Assembly: GCF_021266465.1 (NCBI RefSeq)
Contig: NZ_CP089848.1
Coordinates: 2,294,001 to 2,358,000, forward strand
Direction: 5' to 3'
From: Paralcaligenes sp. KSB-10
GTDB lineage: Bacteria > Pseudomonadota > Gammaproteobacteria > Burkholderiales > Burkholderiaceae_B
Length of the DNA stretch: 64,000 bases
Positions 63,862 through 64,000 of the stretch are shown piece by piece. The position numbers and the translations under genes were made by a program. Under the pieces are notes generated by a model that did not search any database, was not told where the DNA came from, and saw nothing but the letters and a program-made list of their open reading frames with translations. The stretch's first letter is position 1. Every line of letters begins with the position of its first letter.

Positions 63862-63897
63862 TAAAAATAAAAAAACCGGCATGCGCGCATGTTCCGG
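63862..63897 (-). terminator. Intrinsic terminator upstream of purK
   Basis: On the minus strand CCGGAACATG-CGCG-CATGCCGG (63876-63897) forms a stem with a two-base bulge, followed by seven T and further T-rich sequence (63862-63875), a canonical Rho-independent terminator. Its T-tract ends about 20 bases before the purK ATG (63841), leaving no room for a separate promoter between them. It could end an upstream gene or act as an attenuator. Confidence 0.7.
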
Positions 63898-64000
63898 CCG
63901 CTGCTCAAGCCATGCGCCGCATGCAAGACATGGCGCCACCTTGATAGCGCAGCCGCCCGGTCCTATAGGGTTACATGCGGGGGCACCGTCATGGCCTGTG

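Noticed and set aside
63963-64000. End of an upstream gene (about 12 codons before a TAG on the minus strand)
   Set aside because: Too short to recognise; no family end pattern such as that of PurE.
1-64000. tRNA genes, CRISPR arrays, prophage or full insertion sequences
   Set aside because: I saw no cloverleaf-type tRNA ends, no regularly spaced repeats and no transposase or integrase.

Overview
The window is about 60% GC chromosomal DNA from a betaproteobacterium, most likely Alcaligenaceae (Bordetella/Achromobacter/Pusillimonas side). The reasons are the dusB-fis-purH-ruvCAB order, the minCDE operon, a double-length UvrA, a purK-sua5 pair and an aerobic benzoyl-CoA (box) cluster. Genus placement is inference. 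I see no tRNA, rRNA, CRISPR array, prophage or complete insertion sequence.

Layout. 1-5.2 kb: dusB, fis, purH, ruvC, ruvA, ruvB, tightly packed. 5.2-5.4 kb: a large palindromic repeat (A). 5.4-10.5 kb: recQ, an orphan usher-like outer-membrane barrel and a ClC channel, all on the minus strand. 10.7-15.3 kb: an OmpR/EnvZ-type two-component pair facing a very divergent cytochrome bd-like pair. 15.4-19.2 kb: glnS and minCDE. 19.3-23.8 kb: small lipoprotein, isochorismatase-fold hydrolase, EttA, an acidic-tailed unknown, a family 2 glycosyltransferase and a 42-residue basic ORF. 23.9-31.6 kb: tandem UvrA overlapping pabB and pabC. 31.6-36.5 kb: tcdA, chaC, pdxH, a flavin reductase, an LhgO-like oxidase and purU. 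36.5-42.3 kb: ggt, a LysR regulator divergent from a TPP enzyme, and a glutaryl-CoA dehydrogenase. 42.3-43 kb: gene-free, with palindromic repeat C. 43-52.7 kb: a TM2 protein, a MaoC protein, then boxA-boxB-boxC-boxR on the minus strand and a PnbB-like/DUF4863 gene, benzoate-CoA ligase and an alpha/beta hydrolase on the plus strand. 52.8-53.1 kb: repeat B, an inverted copy of A carrying a nested insertion. 53.1-64 kb: VOC protein, MFS pump with MarR regulator, FAD hydroxylase, an LprI-like secreted protein, purT, ppiC, an S4-domain protein, a FUSC membrane protein, sua5 and purK.

How the genes work together. The box genes form a peripheral benzoate pathway: CoA activation, ring epoxidation by BoxAB, ring opening by BoxC, control by BoxR. 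TGCA-N6-TGCA operator pairs sit on the boxC promoter and a similar site sits on the divergent boxR/pnbB-like promoter. The downstream semialdehyde dehydrogenase (BoxD) is not in the window. PurU, PurT, PurH and PurK, though scattered, link formate and folate to purine synthesis. UvrA-tandem, RecQ and RuvABC are DNA repair genes.

Most worth a second look: the CydA-like protein lacking the residues that bind hemes b595 and d; the box operator architecture and the relocated boxR start it implies; the inverted palindromic repeats A and B with a nested insertion; the 42-residue basic ORF with a structured leader; twin 13-bp LysR-type sites; and an intrinsic terminator only about 20 bases upstream of purK.
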